A stretch of 64,000 nt of DNA from G963669295 sp963669295 (GCA_963669295.1 OY769938.1:372001-436000); one strand, 5' to 3'; counted from the first letter of the stretch, positions 51,934-62,715 are shown. The notes: generated by a model not told the origin, from the sequence alone. Numbers and translations: made by a program.

Positions 51934-53691
51934 ATGGCAGACAGTAGAGTAATACCAACCCAGGCCAGCCCTGACTTACCCACCTTTACCCTCTTTTCAG
52001 ATGGAACTGAGGTGGAGGGAAGCGTTGGCGTTTTGGGGATATCCATTGTAAAATCTGTCAATCGAATCCCATCTGCCACATTGCTCATTCAAGATGGTGA
52101 AGGCTCCAAACAAGATTTCGAAATTAGTGCTGGTGATGTATTTGTTCCCGGCAAAGAAATCGAAGTAAAAGGAGGCTATTCCAGCCAGGAAGACACCATC
52201 TTCAAAGGCATCGTCATCAAACACTGTATCAAAAGCTTGCAAGGAAGTGTTTCCATGTTGGAAGTAGAGCTGAAAGACATCAGTGTAAAAATGACCATTG
52301 GTCGTAAAAACAAGTACTGGGAAGATACGACCGACAGTGATGCCATTGAAGAAATAATGGGCGAATACGATGTAGAGCCCGATGTGGAAGCTACTGAAGT
52401 AGAACATCCAGAGTTAGTGCAGTATTTCACCAGCGATTGGGACTTTATTGTATCACGTGCAGAAGTAAATGGCAAACTTGTGTTTGTAGATGATGGCAAG
52501 GTAACCATTACAGCCCCAGATTTTGGGCAAGACACTGAATTGGAACTATTTTATGGCGACAACATTTTTGAATTCGAAGCCGCCATGGATGCCCGCGATC
52601 AGTACAGCGCCATCAAAAGTAAATCGTGGGACTTCACCAACCAGGAAGTACTCGAATCGGAAGGAGCCGACCCCGGCATTACCGAACAAGGCAACTTTAC
52701 GGTAGACGACTTGTCGAAGGTCATCGATTTAGAAGAATTCCCTTTGCAGCATTCAGGTCGGGTATCCGATCAGGAATTACAAGCATGGTCCGACGCCAAA
52801 TTCTTGCGCAGCCGCATGTCGAAAATCAAAGGACGCGTTAAAATCCAAGGCTATCACGGCATCAAGCCAGGCATGTTGATTGACCTTGGAGGCATGGGCG
52901 ATCGTTTTAACGGCACCGCCTTTGTATCAGGCATTTTACATGAAATGACTTCTACCACCAATTGGTATACCCACATCGAATTTGGACTGGATCAAAAATG
53001 GTTTGCTTGCTTGTACGACGATATCAATGAAAAACCTTCTGGAGCCTTGTTGCCAGCCATCAGTGGATTGCAAAATGGAATAGTGACCAACATCCATGAA
53101 GACCCTGACGGTGAAGACCGAATAAAGGTTCGCATCCCTATCATCAACAATGAGGATGAAGGCGTATGGGCGCGCATGGTATCGTTAGATGCTGGCGATA
53201 GCAGGGGGGTATTGTTTCGACCTGAAGTAGAAGATGAGGTAATTGTTGGGTTTGTGAACGACGACCCTCGCGACCCCATCATACTGGGCATGGTACACAG
53301 CAGTGCCAAACCTTCTCCCATTCCTGCAGAGGAAGACAATTTCGAAAAGGGCATCATCACCCGCGAAGAATTGAAAGTCATTTTTAACGACGATTTGAAA
53401 AGCATTACGGTAGAAACTCCCAATGGCAACATCATAACGCTGAGCGACGACGAAGGATCGATTGTAATGGAAGATGAAAACAGCAACAAAATTGAAATGA
53501 CATCCGACGGCATCACCATAGAAAGTTCAGGCGACATCAACATCACCACCTCTTCTGGTGATGTGAATGTAGAAGGCATGAACATCACCAATTCTGCCAA
53601 CAGTCAGTTTAAAGGCGAAGGCAATGGAGGGGCAGAAATATCCAGCAGTGGACAAACGGCCATTAGTGGGTCGATTGTAGCAATTAATTAA
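51934..53691 (+). CDS. VgrG-like spike protein (Pvc8-like)
   Basis: The 585-residue product has the gp27-like domains in the first about 360 residues (VEGSVGVLGISIVKSVNRIP, IFKGIVIKHCIKSLQGSVSM). A gp5-like OB domain follows at about 370-460 (GIVTNIHEDPDGEDRIKVRI, VWARMVSLDAGDSRGVLF, VGFVNDDPRDPIILGMVHS). A long beta-helix then continues to the end, with a repeated pattern (ITIESSGDINITTSSGD, AEISSSGQTAISGS). The trimeric needle carries the PAAR protein encoded by the next gene. No C-terminal effector domain is fused to it. Confidence 0.9.
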   Translation: MADSRVIPTQASPDLPTFTLFSDGTEVEGSVGVLGISIVKSVNRIPSATLLIQDGEGSKQDFEISAGDVFVPGKEIEVKGGYSSQEDTIFKGIVIKHCIKSLQGSVSMLEVELKDISVKMTIGRKNKYWEDTTDSDAIEEIMGEYDVEPDVEATEVEHPELVQYFTSDWDFIVSRAEVNGKLVFVDDGKVTITAPDFGQDTELELFYGDNIFEFEAAMDARDQYSAIKSKSWDFTNQEVLESEGADPGITEQGNFTVDDLSKVIDLEEFPLQHSGRVSDQELQAWSDAKFLRSRMSKIKGRVKIQGYHGIKPGMLIDLGGMGDRFNGTAFVSGILHEMTSTTNWYTHIEFGLDQKWFACLYDDINEKPSGALLPAISGLQNGIVTNIHEDPDGEDRIKVRIPIINNEDEGVWARMVSLDAGDSRGVLFRPEVEDEVIVGFVNDDPRDPIILGMVHSSAKPSPIPAEEDNFEKGIITREELKVIFNDDLKSITVETPNGNIITLSDDEGSIVMEDENSNKIEMTSDGITIESSGDINITTSSGDVNVEGMNITNSANSQFKGEGNGGAEISSSGQTAISGSIVAIN

Positions 53692-53702
53692 ATCATTAGC
53701 GC

Positions 53703-53981
53703 ATGCCAGCAGCGGCAAGAATATTAGATACAACCAACCATGGAGGCACCATACTGGGGCCTGGTGAGCCCACCGTACTCATTGGTGGAATGCCGGCCTG
53801 TGTAGCTGGCGACAACCATGTGTGTTCGCTTCCACCGCAAGGGCATCAACCCACAGCGAGCCCCTTCCCCATGGGCAGCACTACGGTGCTCATTGGCAAC
53901 AAACCCGCCATCCGGGTTGGAGACACATGCATTTGTGGGGCTTCAGCAGCGGTAGGCGAACCAACAGTAATGATAGGATAG
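53703..53981 (+). CDS. PAAR tip protein (Pvc10-like)
   Basis: The 92-residue product is a PAAR protein that sharpens the spike: GEPTVLIGGMPACVAGD, then MGSTTVLIGNKPAIRVGDTC and GEPTVMIG at the end. H18, H55 and cysteines C33, C90-type positions fit the usual metal-binding site, though I have not assigned each ligand. It starts 11 bases after the spike gene and stops 2 bases before the gp25 gene, so it is part of the operon. It has no toxin domain. Confidence 0.9.
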   Translation: MPAAARILDTTNHGGTILGPGEPTVLIGGMPACVAGDNHVCSLPPQGHQPTASPFPMGSTTVLIGNKPAIRVGDTCICGASAAVGEPTVMIG

Positions 53982-53983
53982 AT

Positions 53984-54415
53984 ATGGCAAACAACGAAAT
54001 AGAAGATACCAATAACACCTTCTTTGGAAGAGGCTGGGCCTTCCCCGTTCAATTCAATCGCGGGGGCAACGAAGCCGAATTGGTAAGTGGTGAAAAAGAC
54101 ATCAAAGAAAGTCTGCAAATTCTTTTGAGCACCATAAAAGGTGAACGCATCATGCGTCATGATTTTGGAGCCAATGTAGAAGACATGGTGTTCGAACCAC
54201 TGGATGTTACCACCGCCAACATCATTAAAAACAGAATTAAAAGAGCCATACTTTTTCACGAGCCAAGAATAAATGTAGATAATATGGTATTGCAGCAAGA
54301 TGCTGCCAATGGTACTGTAACATTAATTACCGAGTACACCATTATTGCCACTAACTCAAGAACCAATTTGGTGTTCCCATTTTATGAAACTGAAGCAACA
54401 AACGTGTCGACATGA
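53984..54415 (+). CDS. gp25-like baseplate protein (Pvc9-like)
   Basis: The 143-residue product resembles the GPW/gp25 family: FFGRGWAFPVQFNRGG, then ESLQILLSTIKGERIMRHDF and GANVEDMVFEPLD, typical of the conserved helix and the EPR-like core. It nucleates sheath assembly on the baseplate wedge. The start at 53984 is the ATG right after the PAAR stop; a longer frame begins upstream inside the PAAR gene and is not used. It overlaps the start of the J-like gene by 4 bases. Confidence 0.9.
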   Translation: MANNEIEDTNNTFFGRGWAFPVQFNRGGNEAELVSGEKDIKESLQILLSTIKGERIMRHDFGANVEDMVFEPLDVTTANIIKNRIKRAILFHEPRINVDNMVLQQDAANGTVTLITEYTIIATNSRTNLVFPFYETEATNVST

Positions 54416-57400
54416 GCGATGAAACTTGCACATATAAAAACCCTCTTTCAAGGGGAGGCACCAGCCAGGATCAACGACTTTTAAAAGCGCTATTGCCCGA
54501 CTACGTGGCAGTGGATGAGCGCAACATGAAAGACCTGATTGAATTTGCGCAAAAATACGCCTCAGAAATTCAATACTATGCGGGCATTGAAGATGGCTTT
54601 GGCGATATAAAATGTACTGCCGATGGTAATTGGGAAGACTTCTTCGCGGCCGACGATGATTTGAAAAGCTTTTTAGAAAGTACCAATCGCGAAAAAGAAG
54701 GTTACGATGAAGCTGCTGCCTTTGATCAATACATTGCTTTAAAAGAAGAAAAAGAAAAAGCACATTTTGCCCTCTTCTTTGCCTTCTTAAAACTTTTTCA
54801 ATACGCACAAAACGACCTCAATACCCTTACCGAACGGCACCTCGATTTTTTCTACCGCGAAGTATTGGAAATGGAAGCACAAGCAGCCGTTCCCGATCAA
54901 GTGGTGGTGATCATGGAATTGGCCAAGCACGTAGAAGAAGCACATAAAATCACCAAGGGCACCAAGCTTACTGCTGGCAAAGACGATACTGGGGTAGAAT
55001 TGATTTATGAAACCGATAGAGAAATTGCGGTTAACAAAGCACAAATCAGTGAACTAAAGGCATTGCGTATCTTAAGCAATACCATCAACAACGAAAGCTA
55101 TCGCCTATATGCCTCCCCCACTGCCAACTCGGCCGATGGCAAAGGTGCCGAAATTGAAACCGACGACAAAAGCTGGAAGACCTTTGGCAACACTTCACGC
55201 GATGAAGCAGAAATCGGTTTTGCATTTGCCTCACCTATCCTTTTCCTTGGTGAAGGAAGAAGAACCGTAACCATTACATTGGAATTTGACAATGCCGATG
55301 ATGAAATAGCAGAAACACTAAGCACCATCAGCCATATTTTTGGAGTAGAATTTAGCGGTGAAACCGAATGGATTGGGCAATCAGAAGATGTAACTCAAGG
55401 CCTTACCGGTACATTGGTAAGCCAGGCAGAAGCCGAAGCAGCAGCCATTGCATTTCTTAACGACCCTACCACTACTGCAGAAGACATTGCCGGAACAGTA
55501 CAAGATGACCCTACCACAGGTTATGGCGATCAAATTGATGACCCAGGTGTTGGGCTCCTCGTAGCAAACCGCATCATCAGCGAACGCCCTGTTGGTGGAT
55601 ATACCAACTTGGCTCAGGTGCAAAGCCTGGTATTTGGTTTTGGACAAGACAAAACCAACGACATGCTCTATACCTTCCGATTTGGCGATACAGCCAAGGT
55701 AGAAAGTGAAACAACATTGGTAGACAATACCCTTACCATTGTTCGCACCATTACTGAAAACCAGGAGGCAATTGTAGCCTATAACGAAGAAGTATTGGGC
55801 GACCCTATCGATACCAAATGGCCAGTAGCAAAAGTTACCTTAAACACAGGGCATTTGCACGATCCGTATGCTTATAAGGAATTTAAGAACCTCAAGCTCA
55901 TTAAAGCCGATATAGAAGTTTGTGTAGAAGGCATACAAACATTGATATTGCAAAACGATCAATCGCAACTCGATCCTACCAAAGTATACAACCCTTTTAG
56001 TAACAGACCCGTTAACGGTTCTAACTTCTTCATCGGCAGCACCGAAGTATTCCAGAAACACCTGGACACCTTAGACGTTAACCTTACCTGGCACGGACTT
56101 CCTGAAGATGCCAATGGTTTCGACGACTACTATGAAGCATTCAATGAGCACAGTGGAGTGCCAACAGGTAAGCAAAAAGGAAATGATGCGTTTACTGCCG
56201 ATGTAAGCATTTTAGATAAAAAACAATGGGTAACACTCGACGATGATGCTATGTTGTTCAGCACCGACGGAACTGGTGGAACAGGAACCCTTAATCCACA
56301 ACACACCATTAGCTTCAGCAACCTTGCTGCTTTAGGTGGCGTGGAAAGAGATGTGGAAATGAAAGAGGTGGACAATTTTGACACTGCCACCACCAAAGGA
56401 TTCATCCGGTTGCAATTGAACGACATCGACTTTGGACATAAAGATTATCAATCGGTTTATACCACCGCTGTACTGAAAGCTGTTACCGACGAAACTGGTT
56501 TTGATGGGCTACCCAAAGAACCTTATACTCCACAAATTTCAGCAGTTTCGTTAGACTATATTTCAAAAGAAACGCTTTACCTCGATGCCTCTGAAACCGG
56601 CAGTGAAACCAATACGATAGAGCAATACTTTCACGTACACCCATTTGGTGCTATTGAAATTGAAACAGCAGCGGAAACCGTTGACTTTTTACCGCAATAC
56701 GACAATGCAGGAGCTTTATACATTGGCTTGAAAGACCTTGATCCTCCATCAAGCCTCTCCATGCTATTACAAGTTTCTGAAGGAAGTACGCAACCCGATT
56801 CGTTAGAGCAAACAGTATCGTGGAGCTACCTAACCGATGAGGGCTGGGAAGAATTTAGTGAACAAGAGGTGCTGTCTGATTCTACCAATAATTTATTGAC
56901 ATCGGGAGTAGTTTCATTGAACATTCCTAAAACCATTTCCAACACCAATACTGCTTTTACCAAAAACTTACACTGGTTAAAAGTAAGCATTGATCAAGAA
57001 GGAGATGTGGATGGCGTGTCGGACATGATCGACATTAAAACACAAGCGGTAATAGCCACCTTTGCTGATAACAACAATGACTCAAATCATCTTGCTGATC
57101 CGCTGGTGGCAGAGAGCATTGCTAAACTCAAAGTAAGCGACTCTTCCATCAAAAGTGTAACACAACCCTTTGCTTCATTCAATGGGAAAATTGCAGAAGA
57201 AAGCGATGAGTATTATGTAAGAGTAAGTGAACGGTTACGACATAAGCAACGTGCTATTACTATTGCCGATTACGAAAAGATCGTTTTAGAAGAATACCCC
57301 TCTATTTATAGAGTGAAATGCTTAAACCACACCCGCTTTCTGGGTACTTCCGAAAATTATTCGGAACTAGCTCCAGGGCATGTAAGCCTTGTATTGGTTT

Positions 57401-58137
57401 CAAAGGTGAAAAACCAAAATGCGGTTGATCCACTAAAACCCAAAACAAGCATTACCACACTTCAAAATGTAGAGGCCTTTTTAGAGAAAATTGCACCTCC
57501 ATGTGTAAGTGTAGAAGATGGTACACTGCATATCAAGAATCCCATCTACGAAGAAATACAAGCCAACTTCAATGTCAACTTTCACGACCAGTACGATGCG
57601 GGAGTTTATAGTACGGAGTTGAATAACGACATCATTGAATTTTTATCGCCCTGGGCGTTTGATTCAGATACCGATATCTCTTTTGGTGGTAATGTCCATC
57701 AATCAGTGATTTTGAACTTTGTAGAAGAACGCGAGTATGTAGATTACGTGACTTGCTTCAAAATCAACCACATTGTTAATCCCGACAGCGAATTCAAATA
57801 CACTACACCAATAACTCCTGAAAGCGATCTCCCCGAAGGACACCAGTTTAATAAAAATGCTGATGAAGAAATTATTGGAATAAAAGATGATAGCGACGAA
57901 ATCGTAGTCACCTTCAATTTTGATGTTGCTGGCAACCTCATTTCAAGTGTTGATGATGAAGGCAATACCATCACCCTTTTTGATGTAGATGAAGCAGAAG
58001 CCAATACCGGAGCATCCATTCTTGGCAGCGCAGCAGAACATATTGTTTCACCCATCGATGGAGAAGAATGTGACTGTGATGAAAATATTGTAGCCTCAAC
58101 GGTTACCGCATTGTCGGTTCATGATTGTTGTGATTAA
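54412..58137 (+). CDS. gp47/J-like baseplate protein with inserted HhH-like segment (Pvc11-like)
   Basis: This 1241-residue protein is a baseplate J family wedge component. It starts with a gp6/J-like arm (LLKALLPDYVAVDERNMKDL), and its C-terminal third carries the typical ITIADYEKIVLEEYPSIYRV and VSLVLVSKVKNQNAVDP segments. Residues about 335-425 hold an additional segment with a helix-hairpin-helix look (DDPGVGLLVANRIISERP, then GFGQDKTNDMLYTF). The C-terminus ends in CDCDENIV and HDCCD, unusually rich in cysteine. At over 1200 residues it is large for the family. The next gene begins 36 bases later. Confidence 0.88.
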   Translation: MSDETCTYKNPLSRGGTSQDQRLLKALLPDYVAVDERNMKDLIEFAQKYASEIQYYAGIEDGFGDIKCTADGNWEDFFAADDDLKSFLESTNREKEGYDEAAAFDQYIALKEEKEKAHFALFFAFLKLFQYAQNDLNTLTERHLDFFYREVLEMEAQAAVPDQVVVIMELAKHVEEAHKITKGTKLTAGKDDTGVELIYETDREIAVNKAQISELKALRILSNTINNESYRLYASPTANSADGKGAEIETDDKSWKTFGNTSRDEAEIGFAFASPILFLGEGRRTVTITLEFDNADDEIAETLSTISHIFGVEFSGETEWIGQSEDVTQGLTGTLVSQAEAEAAAIAFLNDPTTTAEDIAGTVQDDPTTGYGDQIDDPGVGLLVANRIISERPVGGYTNLAQVQSLVFGFGQDKTNDMLYTFRFGDTAKVESETTLVDNTLTIVRTITENQEAIVAYNEEVLGDPIDTKWPVAKVTLNTGHLHDPYAYKEFKNLKLIKADIEVCVEGIQTLILQNDQSQLDPTKVYNPFSNRPVNGSNFFIGSTEVFQKHLDTLDVNLTWHGLPEDANGFDDYYEAFNEHSGVPTGKQKGNDAFTADVSILDKKQWVTLDDDAMLFSTDGTGGTGTLNPQHTISFSNLAALGGVERDVEMKEVDNFDTATTKGFIRLQLNDIDFGHKDYQSVYTTAVLKAVTDETGFDGLPKEPYTPQISAVSLDYISKETLYLDASETGSETNTIEQYFHVHPFGAIEIETAAETVDFLPQYDNAGALYIGLKDLDPPSSLSMLLQVSEGSTQPDSLEQTVSWSYLTDEGWEEFSEQEVLSDSTNNLLTSGVVSLNIPKTISNTNTAFTKNLHWLKVSIDQEGDVDGVSDMIDIKTQAVIATFADNNNDSNHLADPLVAESIAKLKVSDSSIKSVTQPFASFNGKIAEESDEYYVRVSERLRHKQRAITIADYEKIVLEEYPSIYRVKCLNHTRFLGTSENYSELAPGHVSLVLVSKVKNQNAVDPLKPKTSITTLQNVEAFLEKIAPPCVSVEDGTLHIKNPIYEEIQANFNVNFHDQYDAGVYSTELNNDIIEFLSPWAFDSDTDISFGGNVHQSVILNFVEEREYVDYVTCFKINHIVNPDSEFKYTTPITPESDLPEGHQFNKNADEEIIGIKDDSDEIVVTFNFDVAGNLISSVDDEGNTITLFDVDEAEANTGASILGSAAEHIVSPIDGEECDCDENIVASTVTALSVHDCCD

Positions 58138-58173
58138 AAAATGACGCAAAAAGCGACAGAAAGAAATTAAACT

Positions 58174-61100
58174 ATGGCAGACTCAATAACGATATCGAAA
58201 GAAGCACCCGACTTGTTAAGTATGCGGTATGACTTTCTTCGTGAAGAAGGCATAAAATGCATACAAGATTTAGCGGGTAAGCTTTGGACTGACCATAACT
58301 ACCACGATCCTGGCATTACCATGCTGGAAGTATTGTGCTATGCCATGACTGATCTTGGCTTCCGCACTTCGTACAGCATTGAAGATTTGATTGCTCAAGA
58401 TCCTGAAGAATTGGCTATTGACATCAAGAACTTTTTTACCGCGTGCCAAATTCTTCCCAACTGTGCACTGACATACAACGATTACCGAAAATTATTAATC
58501 GATGTAGATGTTCACGATGCCACTGATCCTGACTGTGAAAATGTGGGCGTAAAAAATGCATGGCTCATCAAAGCCGATGAGTACAGTCCTGAATTTTATT
58601 ACCACGACTCCAACAATACGTTAAGCTACGACTCGGCAGGTGGAGAATTGTTGATGCCAAAAGTACTGCACAACGTATTGCTGGAATTTGGCAAATGCAA
58701 AAGCCTTGGCGATCTCAATGAAAGCATTCAAGATGCTGACTTTGTGATAGAAGAAAACCCAGCCGATCCCGACATTGAAGGTGGGGTAATTAAGATAAGC
58801 ATCGAGTTTCCAAGATGGGATGAAGAAGACATTGACTGGGAAGACATTGACGACATTAAGGCTCACATCAATCCCATCAACATCAAATTAAAATACAGGG
58901 AATTCCCAAGCGACTACGTCTTTTCTCCGCACGATGTTGATGAAAACAATAACGTTGAACTCAATGGAACTAAGAAAGTAGGGTTTAACGAAGAGCCCAT
59001 CCTTGGCATCGAACAAATTGAGGCTGATTTAAACGATTTCATTTACACAGAAATTATTGGCAATTACCAAAAGAAAGTATTGAAAGTATTCAAAATTCTG
59101 GACAAGGTAAAGGCCACACTCAATGCCAATAGGAACCTCTGCGAAGATTTCTACCAGTTTCAGGCGTTGAAGGTAGAAGACATTTTAATGTGTGCCGACA
59201 TTGATTTGGAAACAGATGCCAATGTAGAAAATGTATTGGCAGAAATTTATCATGAGATAGCAAAATTTTTATCCCCTACAGTATACTTCTACTCCCTCGA
59301 TGAAATGCGGGAAAAAGGCTACCGCACCGATCAAATTTTTGAAGGGCCTAAGCTAGAGCATGGATTCATTGATGACGATGAGTTGGCCCTGGCCGATCGC
59401 AAAAAAGTAATCCGTGTGTCCGACCTTATCCAAATCATTATGGATGTGGAAGGCGTAGCAGCAGTACGCAGTATTCAAATTGCCAACGACCCTCAAGACA
59501 ATGAAGATGGCACTGTTACCTCTAAAGAAGTGCGTTGGTGTTTGGATTTGGCATACGATGAAAACTATGTTCCACGATTAAACACCATCGATTCCAGCAT
59601 TACTTTCTTCAAAGATGATCTTCCTTTCCAGGCCAACATTGAAGAAGTTGAAGAATTAATTGAGGCGTTAGAAGACAAAGAAAGAGAGCAAAAATTACAC
59701 GGTACTATCCTTGACATCCCTATCCCAAAAGGGGAATTTAGAGATCCGGAGGACTATATCAGCATTCAAGAAGAATTTCCATTGGTTTATGGAATTGGCG
59801 AAGAAGGGCTTCCTGGCAATGCCTCTGAAAACAGAAGAGCACAAGCCAAGCAAATGAAGGGTTTTCTGCTCTTCTTCGATCAATTATTGGCCGACTTTCT
59901 CTCGCAAGTTTCCCATGTCAAAGAACTCTTTTCCATGAACTCGGAAAAGAAGATCAATGGAAAATTGCTCATCGATCACACCTACTTTACCCAATCGTTG
60001 GTAAACATTGTTCCAGATGGAAAACAATTGTATGTTGATCCTGATGGGCATGCTTCCGACCTCAGTGAAATTGCCGAAAGCAGAGCACTGTACGAAACAC
60101 GTAGAAACAAGTTTCTCGATCATATCATGGCTCGATTTGCAGAGCAATTTACCGACTATGCCATGTTGGTATACAACCTCTCGGGAGCCAAAGCCGCTGA
60201 AGATTTAATAGAAGACAAGCTTGCTGTATTAAACAACTACCCTGAAATAAGTGCTACGCGAGGCAAAGCATTCAATTATGCAGACCCTTGCGAGTTATGG
60301 CACATCAACAATTCGCCTGGAGTAGAAAAACGAGCTTCCATTTTAATGGGAGTGGATGCAAGAGAAGTAAGCGAATTGTACTTCGGACCGAATGTTGTTA
60401 TTGAAGAAAACACAGGCGACCTTTTTGGATTTACCATTATCGGAGATAGTGGCAACCTTATTACACATCCTCTTGGCAATACATTCGATAGCGAAGACGA
60501 TACCAAAGAAGCACTTGAAATTGTTATCATCAATGCCATTTGCAGCGAAAAATATGTGATCACTGATGAAGATGGTAACACCTATGATTATGAGGAATTA
60601 AGGGACGGAAGTATTGCAGAAGACACTGGAAGTAGCTTCACATTCAAGCTAGTATGCGATACAGGCACCATTGCCGTTAGCAGCAATAGCTACGCAACTG
60701 TAGATGAGGTAAAAAGTGCCATTGATGAACTCATTGCAGTATGTAAAGATGAATACTACAACAATCCACAATCAAATAGGAAAAACCTTTCTGCTCCGTT
60801 ATTCAATTATTTTGAGGTATCGGAGGTGGTTCCTGATATGGGAGTAAACCCTCCTACCTATTCTTTCTACATTACTTTGTATGCCGAGCCATTCAATTTT
60901 GGAACAGGTAGTGAAGTACTCCTTACCTATAAGCATGAAGGACAAGCCAGTGAAGACGATACTGAAGCCACTACAAAGGCAAAAGGAGAAGCAGTCATCC
61001 ACGAAGTACTATTCAGCATTGTAGAAAGTGGCAAGGATGTAAACAACTACATATTCGACTGTAACCCTGAAGATGAAACGGGCTATGAATATACGTTTAC

Positions 61101-62715
61101 GCTTACCGATCAGTTTTGCAGGCCTATTGGTACTGGAGTAGCCACTAACTTCAACGATGCCACCGCTGATGAGTTGAATAATCCTGCATCAAAAAATGTT
61201 ACCGTAAGTGGATCAACGGGCAATGATGGTAATTACACTGTAGTTTTAGCTACCGCTGATGGTGCCAATGTTATTGTTGAAGTAGAAGACGAAACTGGCG
61301 TTGGCCCTATACCAAGCTCAATAGCCGATGGCAATTTATCCTTTTCAGAAGAGTATACATTTACCGCTGATAAAGCCAACTATACCTTTATAGTGAATGC
61401 CGATTTATTGGGCAAACTATATGAAGGCGACATTATAACCATTGCCAACTCCATTAGCAACGATGGGAACTACACCGTAGCATCGGTAGTTAAAGATGGA
61501 AGCGAAACAAAAGTAATTGTATGTGAAGACATTGCCACTGATACTGTTATGGCAGGAGATGTATTTGTGTATACCAAAACATTTCCCATTGTTCAGGTAA
61601 ATAATGGCACGGGAGAAAATGCCTTTGTTGTTAAAGGAGGCAAAGACGATCGGTATATCCAGGATTTAGCCGCCTTTTTCAATACCATCTTCTTCAGTAG
61701 GGAAGGATTACATCTCATTGAACACACCCTCCTTCGCCCAAGGTACAATGGCGATGTATTCTCGGATGCTACTATCGAAACGCTGAACGAAAATGTGATG
61801 GAAACTGGCAATGCTCCTGGCACCCTTTCATTCACTAAATCGTACGCTATAGAAGAGATTGACAGTTTCAACAGTGCTATCTTGATTGCGGGCGTCGATC
61901 TAACGACCGACCTTTCCATTGGACAGGAAGTTAAGGCTACTAAAACTTCTACTGGAACATATGAAACTTACACTGTAGCAAATGTTTTGTTAACCACCAA
62001 TGGAGATACATTGGTTAAAGTAAATGAAACAGCATTGTTGGCCGCCAATACCGATGCAGATACATTATCGTTTTCAGTAAGCACCAATATTGTTGGAATC
62101 AATGCTACAGAACTATGTATTGAAGTCGACAACAACGGCAACAATCTGGAAGATATTCTTACCCGAGGTGATGAACTTGAAATTAGTGGTTCTGAAGGAG
62201 GCGTGAATGATGCAAAGTACACCCTATTGGAGGTAACCGATAATACAGGCAATATTTCCATCATCAAAATTGATCAAGTATTCACCTTAGTACAAGACAG
62301 CTTCTTGCCAGTAAATGTAGATGATGAGTGCAACGATTGTCCGGTAACCAACCCTTACATCTGTATCGCACATGTAGTACTTCCTTTCTGGCAAGGGAGA
62401 TTTACCAACCTCGATTTCCGAAATTTCTTTGATCGAACATTGAGGAAGGAAGCTCCAGCTCATGTTTTCCTGAACGTTTGTTGGATTGGCTGCGAGCAAA
62501 TGAGTGAATTCGAATTGAAGTATAAAACATGGTTGTTGGAAAGCTCTAAAAAGGGCAAAGATCCTGCACGAATATCAGCAGCACTCAACGATCTGATTGA
62601 CATGATTACAAGAATAAGAAATGTATACCCGATCGGAACACTACACGATTGTGAGTCGGACGACGCGATACAAAACTCAATAATATTAGGCAACTCAATG
62701 TTAGGCAACGCATAA
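58174..62715 (+). CDS. Giant Pvc12-like baseplate protein with beta-repeat insertion
   Basis: This 1513-residue protein is probably the second wedge component (Pvc12-like): the N-terminus begins like that family (MRYDFLREEGIKCIQDLAGK, DHNYHDPGITMLEVLCYAMT), and the C-terminus carries VLPFWQGRFTNLDFRNFFDR and APAHVFLNVCWIGCEQMSEF. Between about residues 970 and 1370 it has an extra run of short beta units. Four units show a repeated pattern near nucleotides 61192, 61431, 61930 and 62169 (SGSTGNDGNYTV, ANSISNDGNYTV, SGSEGGVNDAKYTLLE and similar). Such repeats are common in phage tail and adhesin-like proteins and would project from the baseplate. It follows the J-like gene and is followed after 11 bases by another large gene. 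Confidence 0.85.
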   Translation: MADSITISKEAPDLLSMRYDFLREEGIKCIQDLAGKLWTDHNYHDPGITMLEVLCYAMTDLGFRTSYSIEDLIAQDPEELAIDIKNFFTACQILPNCALTYNDYRKLLIDVDVHDATDPDCENVGVKNAWLIKADEYSPEFYYHDSNNTLSYDSAGGELLMPKVLHNVLLEFGKCKSLGDLNESIQDADFVIEENPADPDIEGGVIKISIEFPRWDEEDIDWEDIDDIKAHINPINIKLKYREFPSDYVFSPHDVDENNNVELNGTKKVGFNEEPILGIEQIEADLNDFIYTEIIGNYQKKVLKVFKILDKVKATLNANRNLCEDFYQFQALKVEDILMCADIDLETDANVENVLAEIYHEIAKFLSPTVYFYSLDEMREKGYRTDQIFEGPKLEHGFIDDDELALADRKKVIRVSDLIQIIMDVEGVAAVRSIQIANDPQDNEDGTVTSKEVRWCLDLAYDENYVPRLNTIDSSITFFKDDLPFQANIEEVEELIEALEDKEREQKLHGTILDIPIPKGEFRDPEDYISIQEEFPLVYGIGEEGLPGNASENRRAQAKQMKGFLLFFDQLLADFLSQVSHVKELFSMNSEKKINGKLLIDHTYFTQSLVNIVPDGKQLYVDPDGHASDLSEIAESRALYETRRNKFLDHIMARFAEQFTDYAMLVYNLSGAKAAEDLIEDKLAVLNNYPEISATRGKAFNYADPCELWHINNSPGVEKRASILMGVDAREVSELYFGPNVVIEENTGDLFGFTIIGDSGNLITHPLGNTFDSEDDTKEALEIVIINAICSEKYVITDEDGNTYDYEELRDGSIAEDTGSSFTFKLVCDTGTIAVSSNSYATVDEVKSAIDELIAVCKDEYYNNPQSNRKNLSAPLFNYFEVSEVVPDMGVNPPTYSFYITLYAEPFNFGTGSEVLLTYKHEGQASEDDTEATTKAKGEAVIHEVLFSIVESGKDVNNYIFDCNPEDETGYEYTFTLTDQFCRPIGTGVATNFNDATADELNNPASKNVTVSGSTGNDGNYTVVLATADGANVIVEVEDETGVGPIPSSIADGNLSFSEEYTFTADKANYTFIVNADLLGKLYEGDIITIANSISNDGNYTVASVVKDGSETKVIVCEDIATDTVMAGDVFVYTKTFPIVQVNNGTGENAFVVKGGKDDRYIQDLAAFFNTIFFSREGLHLIEHTLLRPRYNGDVFSDATIETLNENVMETGNAPGTLSFTKSYAIEEIDSFNSAILIAGVDLTTDLSIGQEVKATKTSTGTYETYTVANVLLTTNGDTLVKVNETALLAANTDADTLSFSVSTNIVGINATELCIEVDNNGNNLEDILTRGDELEISGSEGGVNDAKYTLLEVTDNTGNISIIKIDQVFTLVQDSFLPVNVDDECNDCPVTNPYICIAHVVLPFWQGRFTNLDFRNFFDRTLRKEAPAHVFLNVCWIGCEQMSEFELKYKTWLLESSKKGKDPARISAALNDLIDMITRIRNVYPIGTLHDCESDDAIQNSIILGNSMLGNA

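Noticed and set aside
53822..54415. Longer start for the gp25 gene inside the PAAR gene
   Set aside because: The extra 54 codons read the PAAR gene in another frame; the ATG at 53984 directly after the PAAR stop gives the family N-terminus.
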